The notes under the pieces are model-generated. The model did not search any database. It was not told the origin of the DNA and saw only the letters and a program-made list of their open reading frames with translations. The position numbers were made by a program, and so were the translations under genes. 64,000 nt of DNA from an uncultured Gammaproteobacteria bacterium (GTDB lineage Bacteria > Pseudomonadota > Gammaproteobacteria > Arenicellales > Poriferihabitantaceae): positions 62,001 to 126,000 of the forward strand of contig CAMYNW010000005.1 of the NCBI GenBank assembly GCA_947259885.1, given 5' to 3'. This document shows, piece by piece, positions 10,621 through 20,008 of this stretch. Every line of letters starts with the position of its first letter. Position 1 is the first letter of the stretch.

Positions 10621-11682
10621 CTAACCTTCATCGGTAAAGTGAGCTTTCGGCCATGCCACTATGATGGCCTGCACCAGGGTGGCCAGCGGGATTGCAAAGA
10701 ACACGCCCCAGACACCAAAAAGCCCACCGAAAAACAGCACCGCTACGATGATTGCAACCGGGTGGATATTCACCACTTCAGAAAACAAAAGCGGGACTAA
10801 AAGATTACCGTCGAGCGCCTGAATCACCAGGTAAGCAATGACCAATGTGGCGAATTCACTAGTCCAGCCCCATTGGAAATATGCAATCACCACCACGGGA
10901 ACTGTTACCACCGCAGCCCCAAGGTAGGGGATCAGTACGGACAGCCCAACCAACACCGCCAGCAGCATTGAAAACTGCAGACCAAGCAGTGAAAAAGTGA
11001 CAAAGCTTGTAATCCAGACGATCAGAATCTCCCAGAATTTACCCCGTATATAGTTACCAATTTGCCTGTCCAAATCGCGCCAGACTTGGATTGCCAGCTG
11101 GCTATTGCTGGGCAGCAGGTCTCGCGCCCACGCGAGAATACGAGTGTTGTCTTTTAGGAAAAAGAAGATCAGGATCGGCAGCAAAATTACGTAGATTAAC
11201 AAGGTGATAATACTGGCGGCGCCAGACAAAGAGCTGGTCACTACGGATTGTCCGAACGTCGTCAGGTCATTGCGCAAACTACCTATGATCTCCTGCATCT
11301 GCTCCGGAGAGAACAGATCCGGATATCGCTCCGGTAACGCCATCAGTGCGGCCTGGCCTTTAGCCAGCATGCTCGGGATTTGCGCAACCACCTGAGTGAG
11401 CTGAGTATATAAAGTAGGGAGCAGTCCAAATACAGTCAAAACCAAGAACAGCATGAACGCGAGAAAAACCAGCCATACGCATACTGTACGCGGCAGCCTG
11501 AGAAACATCAGTCGTTTGATAATGCCTTCAAGCAGATAAGCAATCACAATGCCGGCCAGCACCGGAGCAAGCATATCTCCGGCGTAGATGATGATGAGAA
11601 ACAGAACCACCAGGGCTATCGTGAGAAATACAACTTGCGGATTTGCAAGCTGTTTCTTTACCCAGTCTGATATTTGTTCCAT
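10621..11682 (-). CDS. AI-2E family transporter (PerM/TqsA-like)
   Basis: A 353-residue integral membrane protein. It shows the hydrophobic segment pattern and signatures of the AI-2E_transport family: LAPVLAGIVIAYLLEG near the N-terminus, a long periplasmic or coiled section (residues about 90-150), then ILIFFFLKDN, LVGLSVLIPYLGA, and the tail PVAIIVAVLFFGGLFGVWGVFFAIPLATL. Members have been linked to autoinducer-2 export or Na+/H+ antiport, but most are uncharacterised. Nothing nearby points to quorum sensing. It is transcribed toward the DUF2007-mrcB pair. Confidence 0.9.
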   Translation of the reverse strand: MEQISDWVKKQLANPQVVFLTIALVVLFLIIIYAGDMLAPVLAGIVIAYLLEGIIKRLMFLRLPRTVCVWLVFLAFMLFLVLTVFGLLPTLYTQLTQVVAQIPSMLAKGQAALMALPERYPDLFSPEQMQEIIGSLRNDLTTFGQSVVTSSLSGAASIITLLIYVILLPILIFFFLKDNTRILAWARDLLPSNSQLAIQVWRDLDRQIGNYIRGKFWEILIVWITSFVTFSLLGLQFSMLLAVLVGLSVLIPYLGAAVVTVPVVVIAYFQWGWTSEFATLVIAYLVIQALDGNLLVPLLFSEVVNIHPVAIIVAVLFFGGLFGVWGVFFAIPLATLVQAIIVAWPKAHFTDEG

Positions 11683-11763
11683 AATGAATTTATATCAGTT
11701 TTATTAGTTACGGGCCATACGACAGGGGGCGTGGTTCGACTGTGAGTCGAAATAGAGAGGGCT

Positions 11764-12180
11764 TCATTCAGCGACGATACTGAAATCGTGGGTGATATTC
11801 ACACTATGCGACAGCATCCGAGTCACCGAGCAATACTTTTCCATCGAAAGTGAAACCGCTCGGGCAACTTTCTTTGGGTCCAAATTATGCCCAGTCACCG
11901 TGTAATGGAGATGTATGTCGGTAAACACGGCGGGTACTGCATCTGCTCTCTGGCCTTCGATATCGATGCTGAAATCGGTCACCTGCTGGCGGCTTTTTTC
12001 AAGGATTAAGGAAACATCGATGCCACTGCAACCCCCGAGTCCCATAAGGATCATTTCCATCGGTCTGCTGCCCAGATCCGCGCCGCCATTATTCGCGGAG
12101 CCATCCATGATAACGGTGTGGCCGCTATCCCCGGTGGCTTCAAACGCGAGCTTTCCAACCTTTTTTAACCTGGTTTTCAT
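11764..12180 (-). CDS. OsmC-family protein (YhfA-like)
   Basis: A 138-residue OsmC/Ohr fold protein. The two conserved cysteines lie in MGLGGCSGID (about residue 51) and MEKYCSVTRML (about residue 116). These thiols reduce organic peroxides in Ohr and OsmC, while the YhfA branch is uncharacterised. The internal region ADLGSRPMEMILMGLG fits YhfA better than Ohr. It is 15 bases downstream of trpC on the same strand and probably rides on the trp transcript. The RBS is likely AGGAGG (in reverse) just before the ATG. Confidence 0.87.
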   Translation of the reverse strand: MKTRLKKVGKLAFEATGDSGHTVIMDGSANNGGADLGSRPMEMILMGLGGCSGIDVSLILEKSRQQVTDFSIDIEGQRADAVPAVFTDIHLHYTVTGHNLDPKKVARAVSLSMEKYCSVTRMLSHSVNITHDFSIVAE

Positions 12181-12195
12181 AAATCAGTATCCTCC

Positions 12196-12996
12196 TTATG
12201 GTCTTTCAAAAAATAATTCGGCGAGTCTGGCGCCTGGATCGTCGGCCCGCATAAAGGCTTCTCCAACGAGGAAGGCGTGCACATTGTTTTGACGCATCAA
12301 TATCACATCTTCAGGTGAGTGAATGCCGCTCTCTGTGACCACCAATCGGTCATCGGGAATCGCTTGCAACAGATTCAAGGTGGTATCAAGAGATGTTTCA
12401 AATGTACGCAGATTTCGATTATTAATCCCGATCAGCGACAGTGGAAGTTTGAGCGCCCTGTCGAGTTCTTCACGATCGTGAACTTCTACCAGAATGTCCA
12501 GATCCAGCGCCGTAGCCAGAGTTGATAAGGCCATAAGTTTTTCGTCGCTAAGCACGGCTGCAATCAGCAGCACGGCGTCGGCACCAATCAGCCGTGATTC
12601 ATAAACCTGGTAGGGATCAAGAATGAAATCTTTTCGCAGCACCGGAAGACCGCTACGAACCCGGGCCTGTCCCAGGTAGTCGTCGTGCCCCTGAAAAAAG
12701 CGCTCATCAGTAAGCACCGACAGACAGCTAGCCCCACCCCGGGCGTAGCTCTCGGCAATTTCAGCGGGATCAAAGTTCTCACGAATGATGCCTTTGCTCG
12801 GTGATGCCTTTTTAACCTCTGCAATGACCGCCGGACGATTTTGCTGGACGTTATCTTGAAGCGCGCGCACAAAACCTCGGGTCGGTGATTCAAACGCATT
12901 CGCCCTATGCTCAAGTTCGGCTAATCCACAATCCTTCATGCGTGCCGCCACTTCTTCGGCTTTGTGGCTAACTATTTTTTCCAGTATGTCGCTCAT
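12196..12996 (-). CDS. trpC: Indole-3-glycerol phosphate synthase
   Basis: A 266-residue monofunctional TIM barrel, not fused to TrpF. It closes CdRP to indole-3-glycerol phosphate, the fourth tryptophan step. Typical motifs are [12 protein letters not shown], the catalytic loop [39 protein letters not shown] and [12 protein letters not shown]. The first codon overlaps the trpG stop by four bases (ATGA-type), so translation is coupled. trpD, which sits between trpG and trpC in most gammaproteobacterial trpGDC blocks, is absent. Confidence 0.96.
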   Translation of the reverse strand: MSDILEKIVSHKAEEVAARMKDCGLAELEHRANAFESPTRGFVRALQDNVQQNRPAVIAEVKKASPSKGIIRENFDPAEIAESYARGGASCLSVLTDERFFQGHDDYLGQARVRSGLPVLRKDFILDPYQVYESRLIGADAVLLIAAVLSDEKLMALSTLATALDLDILVEVHDREELDRALKLPLSLIGINNRNLRTFETSLDTTLNLLQAIPDDRLVVTESGIHSPEDVILMRQNNVHAFLVGEAFMRADDPGARLAELFFERP

Positions 12997-13559
12997 CGGC
13001 GGTCAAGAAAGTTCTTTAACAAAGCATGGCCATGGTGCGTTTCAATTGATTCAGGGTGAAACTGCACGCCCTGGACCGCATAATCGCGATGTTTGATGGC
13101 CATAATTTCTCCATCCTCTGTGTGAGCAGTGACTTCAAAACATTTTGGAACAGATTGCTGTTCGACAGCCAGAGAATGATAGCGGGTTGCCTGAAACGGA
13201 TCAGGTAGCTGGTAAAAGACCCCGTCTCCAGTATGATGAATCATTGAAGTTTTGCCATGCATGAGTTTTTGTGCATGCACGATTTTGCCGCCAAACGCCT
13301 GGCCAATGCATTGGTGACCGAGACATACCCCGAGGACCGGTATCTTTTCAGCCAGTCGTGTAATGGCCGCCACCGAAATGCCAGCTTCATTAGGTGTGCA
13401 GGGCCCCGGAGAAATCACCAGGCAGTCGGGATGCAGCGCTTCCAGCTCATCCACGCTAATCTGGTCGTTGCGAAACACCTCTACGTTTTGTCCTAGTTCG
13501 CCAAAGTACTGCACCAGATTAAACGTAAAGGAGTCATAGTTGTCGATCATGGCTAGCAT
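12993..13559 (-). CDS. trpG: Anthranilate/aminodeoxychorismate synthase glutaminase subunit
   Basis: A 188-residue class I glutamine amidotransferase that supplies ammonia to TrpE, and often also to PabB. The triad is visible: C79 in [10 protein letters not shown], and H168 and E170 in VQFHPES. The N-terminal [16 protein letters not shown] is diagnostic of TrpG/PabA. It starts one base after the trpE stop and overlaps trpC by four bases. With only one glutaminase here, it may serve both tryptophan and folate synthesis, as in many gammaproteobacteria. Confidence 0.95.
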   Translation of the reverse strand: MLAMIDNYDSFTFNLVQYFGELGQNVEVFRNDQISVDELEALHPDCLVISPGPCTPNEAGISVAAITRLAEKIPVLGVCLGHQCIGQAFGGKIVHAQKLMHGKTSMIHHTGDGVFYQLPDPFQATRYHSLAVEQQSVPKCFEVTAHTEDGEIMAIKHRDYAVQGVQFHPESIETHHGHALLKNFLDRR

Positions 13560-13560
13560 G

Positions 13561-15060
13561 TTACTGACCCTTCACAAAGGGCTGATGCAGACCTTTGTTC
13601 ACCATTTCAACCGCCTTAAAAACTGCACGGGCTTTATTAAGGGTTTCCTCCCACTCTTTTTCCGGTATCGAGTCGGCGACAATGCCGGCGCCGGCCTGGA
13701 CGTATACCTGGCCGTCTTTGATTAGTGCGGTGCGTATGGCGATGGCGGTGTCCATATTACCGTTCCAGCCAATGTAGCCTATGGCTCCGGAATAGATGCC
13801 GCGTTTATCGGTTTCAAGTTCCTCAATGATTTCCATGGCGCGTACCTTGGGTGCACCGGATAACGTGCCCGCGGGAAAAGTAGCTTCGAGCACATCGATA
13901 GCGTCGAGCTGCGGCAGAATCTGCCCGGTTACGTTCGAAACAATATGCATAACATGGGAATAACGTTCGATGACCATCTTGTCAGTCACTTTGACGCTGC
14001 CGATCTGGGACACTCTGCCGACATCATTACGCCCCAGATCGATCAACATCAGATGCTCAGCAAGTTCTTTTGGATCGGCTAACAATTCCTCGGCAAGAGC
14101 CTGGTCCTGTTCCGGGGTCTGACCGCGCTGGCGGGTGCCGGCAATAGGTCTGACCGTCACTTCGTCCTGCTCGAGTCGCACCAGAATTTCAGGCGATGAG
14201 CTGGCGATCTGAAATTCTCCCAGATCGACAAAGAACATATAAGGTGACGGGTTCAGGGTGCGTAACGCACGATACAGTTCAAGCGGCCTTGCCGTGTAGG
14301 GCAGTGACATGCGCTGGGACAAAACAACCTGGAAGATATCGCCGTCGTGGATGTACTGCCGACATTTTTCTACCGCGGCTTCGAATTCTGCCTTGGGTAA
14401 TGAAGAGGGCACCAATTGCTCATCGACCACATTGGTATTGCTCACTTGAGGTTGTTCCGCCAGGCCACGGTGAAGGCTGTCGGTCAGTTCGGAAAGTCGT
14501 GCCCGGGCATTATCAAAGGCGTCGGTCTCGGATGGGTCGGCGTGGATGACCACCAGCAACCGACCGGAGAGGTTATCGAAGATGACCACTTCTTCGGAGA
14601 CCATAAGCAAAATATCGGGCGCCCCTAGCGGGTCATTAACCGCATGCGCACCGAGATGCGGCTCAATGTAGTGTACCGTGTCATAACCGAAGTATCCGAC
14701 CAGTCCGCCGGTAAATCGGGGCAGCCCGGGAACATCCGGAACTTTGTAGCGTGCCTGATAGTCGCGAATGGCATCGAGAGGGTTATCGCTTTGTTGCTGT
14801 TCTAATAGCGTTCCGTCTTTAAAGTACCGAATCGTGTGGCCGCTCACTTCCAACCGTGTATGACAGGGTAGACCGATTATTGAATAACGGCCCCATTTTT
14901 CTCCACCCTGGACGGACTCAAGCAGGTAGCTATAGGGTCCGGCAGCCAGTTTAAGGTAGGTGCTGAGCGGGGTTTCCAGATCGGCCAGTACTTCACGGGC
15001 CAGAGGGATACGGTTATAGCCGCGAGCAGCGAGATCGTTAAATTGGTCTTGAGACAGCAT
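13561..15060 (-). CDS. trpE: Anthranilate synthase component I
   Basis: A 499-residue chorismate-utilising enzyme making anthranilate with TrpG. The N-terminal domain carries the feedback-site-like [15 protein letters not shown]. The catalytic domain has [60 protein letters not shown] and YSGAIGYIG. Together these identify TrpE rather than PabB. It heads the trpE-trpG-trpC string. No leader peptide or obvious attenuator with tandem Trp codons is seen in the 125 bases between gph and trpE. Confidence 0.97.
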   Translation of the reverse strand: MLSQDQFNDLAARGYNRIPLAREVLADLETPLSTYLKLAAGPYSYLLESVQGGEKWGRYSIIGLPCHTRLEVSGHTIRYFKDGTLLEQQQSDNPLDAIRDYQARYKVPDVPGLPRFTGGLVGYFGYDTVHYIEPHLGAHAVNDPLGAPDILLMVSEEVVIFDNLSGRLLVVIHADPSETDAFDNARARLSELTDSLHRGLAEQPQVSNTNVVDEQLVPSSLPKAEFEAAVEKCRQYIHDGDIFQVVLSQRMSLPYTARPLELYRALRTLNPSPYMFFVDLGEFQIASSSPEILVRLEQDEVTVRPIAGTRQRGQTPEQDQALAEELLADPKELAEHLMLIDLGRNDVGRVSQIGSVKVTDKMVIERYSHVMHIVSNVTGQILPQLDAIDVLEATFPAGTLSGAPKVRAMEIIEELETDKRGIYSGAIGYIGWNGNMDTAIAIRTALIKDGQVYVQAGAGIVADSIPEKEWEETLNKARAVFKAVEMVNKGLHQPFVKGQ

Positions 15061-15185
15061 GGGAATTCATCACTTGAACAGGCATGGAAAGAAAAACGAG
15101 GGTTTACTGACGGTCGTATCGCCAGCGCCACCGGGTTTCGATTTGCCATATGATGAATTTTTTCATGCTTCAATAAATCGACGCT

Positions 15186-15872
15186 TTAGTCGCGAGCTTG
15201 TGCTTTGGTAACCAGCCCAGTCAGGTCGGAAAAGTGATCGACCAGCGCGTCGGGGTTTTTAGCTCCGAGGTTGAGCCCCTGATTGTACCCGTATGTGAGA
15301 CAAAATACAGGCATGCTCGCAGCCTGGCCCGCGAGGATATCGTTGACCGAGTCGCCAATCATGATGCAGCTTTGCGCAGGCACCCCGAGCTGTTGCGCCG
15401 CATGCAGGAGTGGTTCTGCATCAGGTTTATGGGTTGGCAGGGTGTCACCGGCAACAATGCTTGAGAAAAACTGGGACAAGCCCGCATCCTCTAGTAGCGA
15501 CACGGTATGACGAGAGGGTTTGTTGGTCACGCATCCCATGACGAAACCTTGTTGCTTAAAATACTCGAGAGTTTCCAAAACTCCGGGGTAGAGCGCGCTG
15601 TCTACATACACATGGTCGGCATACAGATCGAAGAATAGAGGCAATGCCTGCTCAAATATGGAGGCTTCCGGTTCACCGTCGATGTGGCCCGTGAGTGCGC
15701 GCTTCACCAGTCTCGGCGCACCATTACCCACCCATTTTCGTAAATCCTGGTCGTCGGCCCTGGCCAGACCGAGCTGCTCCAGCATCATATTGGCCGCATT
15801 GGCAATGTCCGGCACCGAATCTATCAGCGTACCATCAAGATCGAACAGCAACCCCTGTGCCTGATACAACAT
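15186..15872 (-). CDS. gph: Phosphoglycolate phosphatase
   Basis: A 228-residue HAD hydrolase. Motif I is LLFDLDGTLIDS (nucleophile Asp at about residue 11), motif II is GCVTNKPS, and motif III/IV is HKPDAEPLLHA...MIGDSVNDI. An alpha-helical cap lies between motifs I and II. It dephosphorylates 2-phosphoglycolate from DNA repair or oxygenase side reactions. It sits 17 bases downstream of rpe in the conserved rpe-gph-trpE order, which supports Gph over other HAD enzymes. Confidence 0.93.
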   Translation of the reverse strand: MLYQAQGLLFDLDGTLIDSVPDIANAANMMLEQLGLARADDQDLRKWVGNGAPRLVKRALTGHIDGEPEASIFEQALPLFFDLYADHVYVDSALYPGVLETLEYFKQQGFVMGCVTNKPSRHTVSLLEDAGLSQFFSSIVAGDTLPTHKPDAEPLLHAAQQLGVPAQSCIMIGDSVNDILAGQAASMPVFCLTYGYNQGLNLGAKNPDALVDHFSDLTGLVTKAQARD

Positions 15873-15889
15873 GGTTGAAAATACTGAGT

Positions 15890-16576
15890 TTAGCTGGCGG
15901 CGAGCTGTTCCCGCATCGCCTGTATGACGCTCTCATACCGATGCGGATCGGCTTCCTGTGCGGCACCGAAAATAGCGCTGCCCGAGACAAAGGTATCGGC
16001 GCCGGCCGTGGCGATTGCGCCGATGTTGTCGACTTTGACCCCGCCATCTATTTCTAGACGTATTTCTCGTCCGCTTTCATTAATCCGTTGACGTGCAAGT
16101 TCCAGCTTCTTGAGGCTAGAGGGAATAAACGACTGTCCACCAAAACCGGGGTTCACTGACATCAACAGCACCATATCGACCTTATCAATAACATAGTCTA
16201 GATAATCTAAAGGCGTGGCCGGGTTAAATACCAACCCCGCTTTGCATCCCTGCTCATGAATCAATCCAAGGGTGCGATCGATATGCTCCGAACCTTCTGG
16301 GTGGAAGGTAATGTAGCTGGCGCCGGCATCGGCAAAGTCAGGGATAATTCGATCCACCGGACGCACCATCAAGTGAACGTCGATAGGCGCGGTCACGCCA
16401 TGGTTTCGCAATGCTTCACAAACCAAAGGGCCAATGGTTAAGTTAGGCACATAATGGTTGTCCATGACATCGAAATGAACCATATCAGCGCCGGACGCCA
16501 GAACGTCGTCGACTTCCTGCCCCAAACGGGCGAAGTCGGCGGAGAGAATGGATGGCGCAATGAAAAATTCTGACAT
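15890..16576 (-). CDS. rpe: Ribulose-phosphate 3-epimerase
   Basis: A 228-residue TIM barrel that interconverts ribulose-5-phosphate and xylulose-5-phosphate in the pentose phosphate pathway. Signatures are [14 protein letters not shown], the metal-binding [32 protein letters not shown] and LEIDGGVK. The length is normal. It leads the rpe-gph-trp block, about 150 bases downstream of the DegQ-type gene on the same strand. That spacer (16577-16727) shows no gene. Confidence 0.97.
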   Translation of the reverse strand: MSEFFIAPSILSADFARLGQEVDDVLASGADMVHFDVMDNHYVPNLTIGPLVCEALRNHGVTAPIDVHLMVRPVDRIIPDFADAGASYITFHPEGSEHIDRTLGLIHEQGCKAGLVFNPATPLDYLDYVIDKVDMVLLMSVNPGFGGQSFIPSSLKKLELARQRINESGREIRLEIDGGVKVDNIGAIATAGADTFVSGSAIFGAAQEADPHRYESVIQAMREQLAAS

Positions 16577-16727
16577 GGTTTACGGTGCCTGGTATCCAGG
16601 TAGTTTGACAGTAGTCCGATTATCGCTATCGAACACAATAACGTCCACGTATTTAAGCAACGAAAAGGTTATGCAAAACCAAAGCTTTACTATGGTTCTA
16701 ATTCCGGGTTTAACAGCAAAGAGCTGC

Positions 16728-18182
16728 TTATTGGACCACCAGGAACAAAGGCCGGTCATCGCGGATTAGTTTGACCAGCAGCACGTCATCTACCTGGTCG
16801 TTGATGGATTTAAGCACTTCTATCGATTCTATTCGAACTTTATTGATCGTGTAGATAATGTCTCCGGCTTCGATACCGGTTTGGGCCGCAGGGCTGCCGG
16901 GCTCTATCTTTTTAACCCGCACGCCGCGCTGTCCGCTTTCCGAAGATTGAACTTCCTCAAAGGTCGCACCTGCAAACCGGTCGTTAACGTTGGGCCGGTC
17001 GTTACCGGCAGCTATCTGCTCAAGGTTTTTGATTACCACCTGTTCCGAGTAAAGCCTGCCCTCTCGATAAAACTCGACCACTCCTCTATCACCAGCGCGC
17101 AGTAATCCCACCGCGTTACGTAAATCCGCACTGTCATCAATCCTGGTATCGTTGAATTTAACGATCACGTCTCCAGAACGCATGCCTATGTCTTCCGCGG
17201 CTGAGCCCGTTATCACTTCAGAAACCACTGCGCCACGTTTACCCGGGATGTCGAACGCTTCGGCAAGCTGAGGCGTCAAATCCTGCATCGCAACACCCAG
17301 CAGGCCGCGCCTGATATCGCCAAACTCAATCAATTGTTGCATCAGTGAGGCCACCATGTCGATTGGGATCGACAGACCGATGCCTACACTACCGCCGCCT
17401 CGCGAAAGGATAGCGGTATTGATTCCCACCAGCTCGCCTCGCAGGTTTACCAGAGCGCCGCCTGAATTGCCGGGATTAATCGATGCATCGGTTTGAATAA
17501 AATCTTCATATCCTTCGATTCCGAGTCCGCTTCTGCCCAGCGCGCTGACAATTCCTGAAGTGACAGTCTGGCTTAGACCAAACGGACTGCCGATGGCGAC
17601 CACGAAGTCGCCGACCCGCAGCTGGCTCGACTGGCCGACCTGAATTGCGACCAGATCTTCATTTGCAACCTGAATCACGGCAACGTCGCTATCCGCGTCA
17701 GACCCGACCAGGGTTGCTTCCAGACTATGGCCTTCATTGGTGGTTACGGTAATTTCGTCGGCCTGATCAATGACATGATGGTTGGTAAGAATATATCCTT
17801 TCTCTGAATCGACAATCACACCCGATCCAAGGCTGTTACTTTGCTGCTGCTGAGGGAAGAACTGGCGGAAGAAAGGATCCTGCATCAGGGGGTGATCGTC
17901 CATATCGATGCGGGTAGTGGTCGAAATATTCACCACCGCGGGCAGGACGCTCTCCAGCATCGGTGCCAGACTGGGTAGCGGCTCGCCATCAACCGCTTGG
18001 GGCAGGGCGGCGTGGGAAGAAGACACGAAAACACACCATAGGAAGAAAACGAAACAGCCCAGCGCTCGGTGTATATATCGATTAATCAATCGGGCCGGCA
18101 AGGGTATTCTTAGATTATTAGGTGTGCTGAAATCGCCGGTTAAGCCCTTAGATAAATTTTTAAGCTTCTTCGAATCGAGCAT
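16728..18182 (-). CDS. degQ: DegP/DegQ-type periplasmic serine protease
   Basis: A 484-residue HtrA protease. A long N-terminal stretch leads into a hydrophobic signal (about 40-56) ending SSSHAALP. The trypsin-like triad is His in ILTNHHVID, Asp in SDADSDVAVIQV, and Ser in INPGNSGGALV. Two PDZ domains follow (about 285-375 and 395-480). It degrades misfolded periplasmic proteins. The N-terminus is about 30 residues longer than usual, so the true start could be internal, but no better in-frame ATG precedes the signal. A Q-loop (FFPQQQQSNS) replaces the long DegP LA loop, favouring DegQ. Confidence 0.93.
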   Translation of the reverse strand: MLDSKKLKNLSKGLTGDFSTPNNLRIPLPARLINRYIHRALGCFVFFLWCVFVSSSHAALPQAVDGEPLPSLAPMLESVLPAVVNISTTTRIDMDDHPLMQDPFFRQFFPQQQQSNSLGSGVIVDSEKGYILTNHHVIDQADEITVTTNEGHSLEATLVGSDADSDVAVIQVANEDLVAIQVGQSSQLRVGDFVVAIGSPFGLSQTVTSGIVSALGRSGLGIEGYEDFIQTDASINPGNSGGALVNLRGELVGINTAILSRGGGSVGIGLSIPIDMVASLMQQLIEFGDIRRGLLGVAMQDLTPQLAEAFDIPGKRGAVVSEVITGSAAEDIGMRSGDVIVKFNDTRIDDSADLRNAVGLLRAGDRGVVEFYREGRLYSEQVVIKNLEQIAAGNDRPNVNDRFAGATFEEVQSSESGQRGVRVKKIEPGSPAAQTGIEAGDIIYTINKVRIESIEVLKSINDQVDDVLLVKLIRDDRPLFLVVQ

Positions 18183-18321
18183 TTTTTATCTATCGAAGAT
18201 TGTCTTCTTCTCGTGCATATCAAGGAATAATAGGGTTTCTTCGGCCAAACCCAAGGTGTAATCAGGCGATTACCAAGCCAGTGCCTGATAGGCGCGGCTG
18301 CTTTGTCGCTTGAATGCCTGG

Positions 18322-19821
18322 TCAGGCATCCAGCCAGGTATCTACCGCCTGCTTGGTAGAGAACACCGGCGTGCTGTCAAACTTAAAGGTATTGTGGAAG
18401 AAATTATCGCAGGCAGCCTGATGATACTGCTGACGATAGAAGTCTTCATTGTCGACGATGTCCTTGAGTGCGCGCACCAGGGCATCGACGTCGTCACGGG
18501 TGTTGTAGATACCGAAGCTGGCTCGCACCATGCCTCGATGCAACTCTGCAAGAGCCTCAAGTTCTTCATTGCTGAGATCGTCCATTTGTGCCATTAAGTC
18601 GTCAGAAATCATTTCTCGAACGTAAGGATGGGCACAAAAGCAGGCGTTACGCACCGCAACGTTGTGATAGTCGTTGAGAATTGCCGCGGTAAGAGAATGA
18701 TGCATACCGCGAATATTAATCGACATGGCGCCAGTGCGATGACAGCAGTCGGGATTGGTTTGACCGTATATGACCACCCCGGGTATCTCTTTAACTTTTG
18801 AGATGGCGTAGTTCACCAGATCGGTTTCTTCCTCATCGATGAAATCCATCCCGACTTTCTTTAATGTGTACAGTACCGTTGCCAGGGCGATAGCGCCGGC
18901 GATGTTAGGCGTACCCGCTTCTTCACGATCCGGAAACATATCGGTGGGAATGTAACGGTCGACATGCACATCTTCTACCATGCCGCCCCCAACTTCTTCG
19001 GGCTCGATGCCGCTGAACAGGTCGCGCCGTGTAATTACTACGCCGGGCGATGCAGGTGCATAGATTTTGTGGCCGGACATCGCCACCATATCGATATTGC
19101 GCAGCGGGTTATCATGGCCGCTCATTTTGATTGGCACATGGGCGGCCATTTGCGCCGCGTCTACCAGGATCAGGGTGTTGTAGCGATGGGCAAGCTCCGC
19201 AATATCGTAGATGGGATTGACGATGCCAGTAACGTTAGAGACACCGGTCACAGAAATATAGTTGACTCGTTCTCCGTACTTTTTCAATGCTTCTTCAAGT
19301 TTCACTAAATCGGCTGCACCAAATCCTTCTTCGGTAATCACCACTGGAATGTGCACCACTTCTTTGAAGTGCTTTCTATGCGGTAGGTCGTTGGAGTGGT
19401 GTTCCATGATAGTGGTAATTACCACGTCACGCTCGGGTCGCTTGCGACTCAGGGTGCGGGCGATCCGGTTAATGCAACCGGTGGTGCCACTGCCGACAAA
19501 AAAGCTGCCATAGACGTCCGGGTCTGCATCGACAAAATCCAGCATCATGTTATGCGCCCAGTCGAATTCCGTGGTCGACAATTTGGCATTGAAGTGAACG
19601 TTGGTGTGTGTGTTGGCGTAGTAAGGCAGATACTTGTCCATGACGTCTTTGACTACACCAAGCTGCAGTGTGCTAGCGGTGCTGTCCAGATAAATACGTC
19701 GGCTGGTTTCCCCGGTGGCCAGTGGGTACTCGACATTTATTCCGGTGGTGCTTTCGCGGAGCTTCTGTAACATTCTGTGACGAAGTTCATCGTCCTGGCA
19801 CGGCAAAATATTTTCTCTCAT
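18322..19821 (-). CDS. Class V aminotransferase / cysteine desulfurase-like enzyme
   Basis: A 499-residue PLP enzyme related to SufS. It shows the N-terminal YLDSTASTLQL, FFVGSGTTGCINRI, the EHHSNDLP histidine motif, and LVDAAQMAAHVPI. The Schiff-base lysine lies in MSGHKIYAPASPGV, and EEAGTPNIAGAIAL follows. A candidate catalytic Cys lies in RNACFCAHPYV where SufS has its persulfide Cys. It is about 90 residues longer than SufS. There is no SufE, SufB or IscU neighbour, so sulfur donation is uncertain. It is divergent from sthA across a 187-base AT-rich spacer that should hold both promoters. Confidence 0.85.
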   Translation of the reverse strand: MRENILPCQDDELRHRMLQKLRESTTGINVEYPLATGETSRRIYLDSTASTLQLGVVKDVMDKYLPYYANTHTNVHFNAKLSTTEFDWAHNMMLDFVDADPDVYGSFFVGSGTTGCINRIARTLSRKRPERDVVITTIMEHHSNDLPHRKHFKEVVHIPVVITEEGFGAADLVKLEEALKKYGERVNYISVTGVSNVTGIVNPIYDIAELAHRYNTLILVDAAQMAAHVPIKMSGHDNPLRNIDMVAMSGHKIYAPASPGVVITRRDLFSGIEPEEVGGGMVEDVHVDRYIPTDMFPDREEAGTPNIAGAIALATVLYTLKKVGMDFIDEEETDLVNYAISKVKEIPGVVIYGQTNPDCCHRTGAMSINIRGMHHSLTAAILNDYHNVAVRNACFCAHPYVREMISDDLMAQMDDLSNEELEALAELHRGMVRASFGIYNTRDDVDALVRALKDIVDNEDFYRQQYHQAACDNFFHNTFKFDSTPVFSTKQAVDTWLDA

Positions 19822-20008
19822 TGGCTGTTTTGATCAGGTTCAAAAACATGTATTCCTAAAAATCGCGCATATATAGGAATAATATTTTATATTAATGGAC
19901 TATTCAGACATTGAGTTTCAACATCTTCATGCAATATAGCACGTTGTTCTATTTTTATAAACAAAATCAAGCTCTGTTACCATGGCCTGAAAAACCAGAG
20001 TGTGCTGA

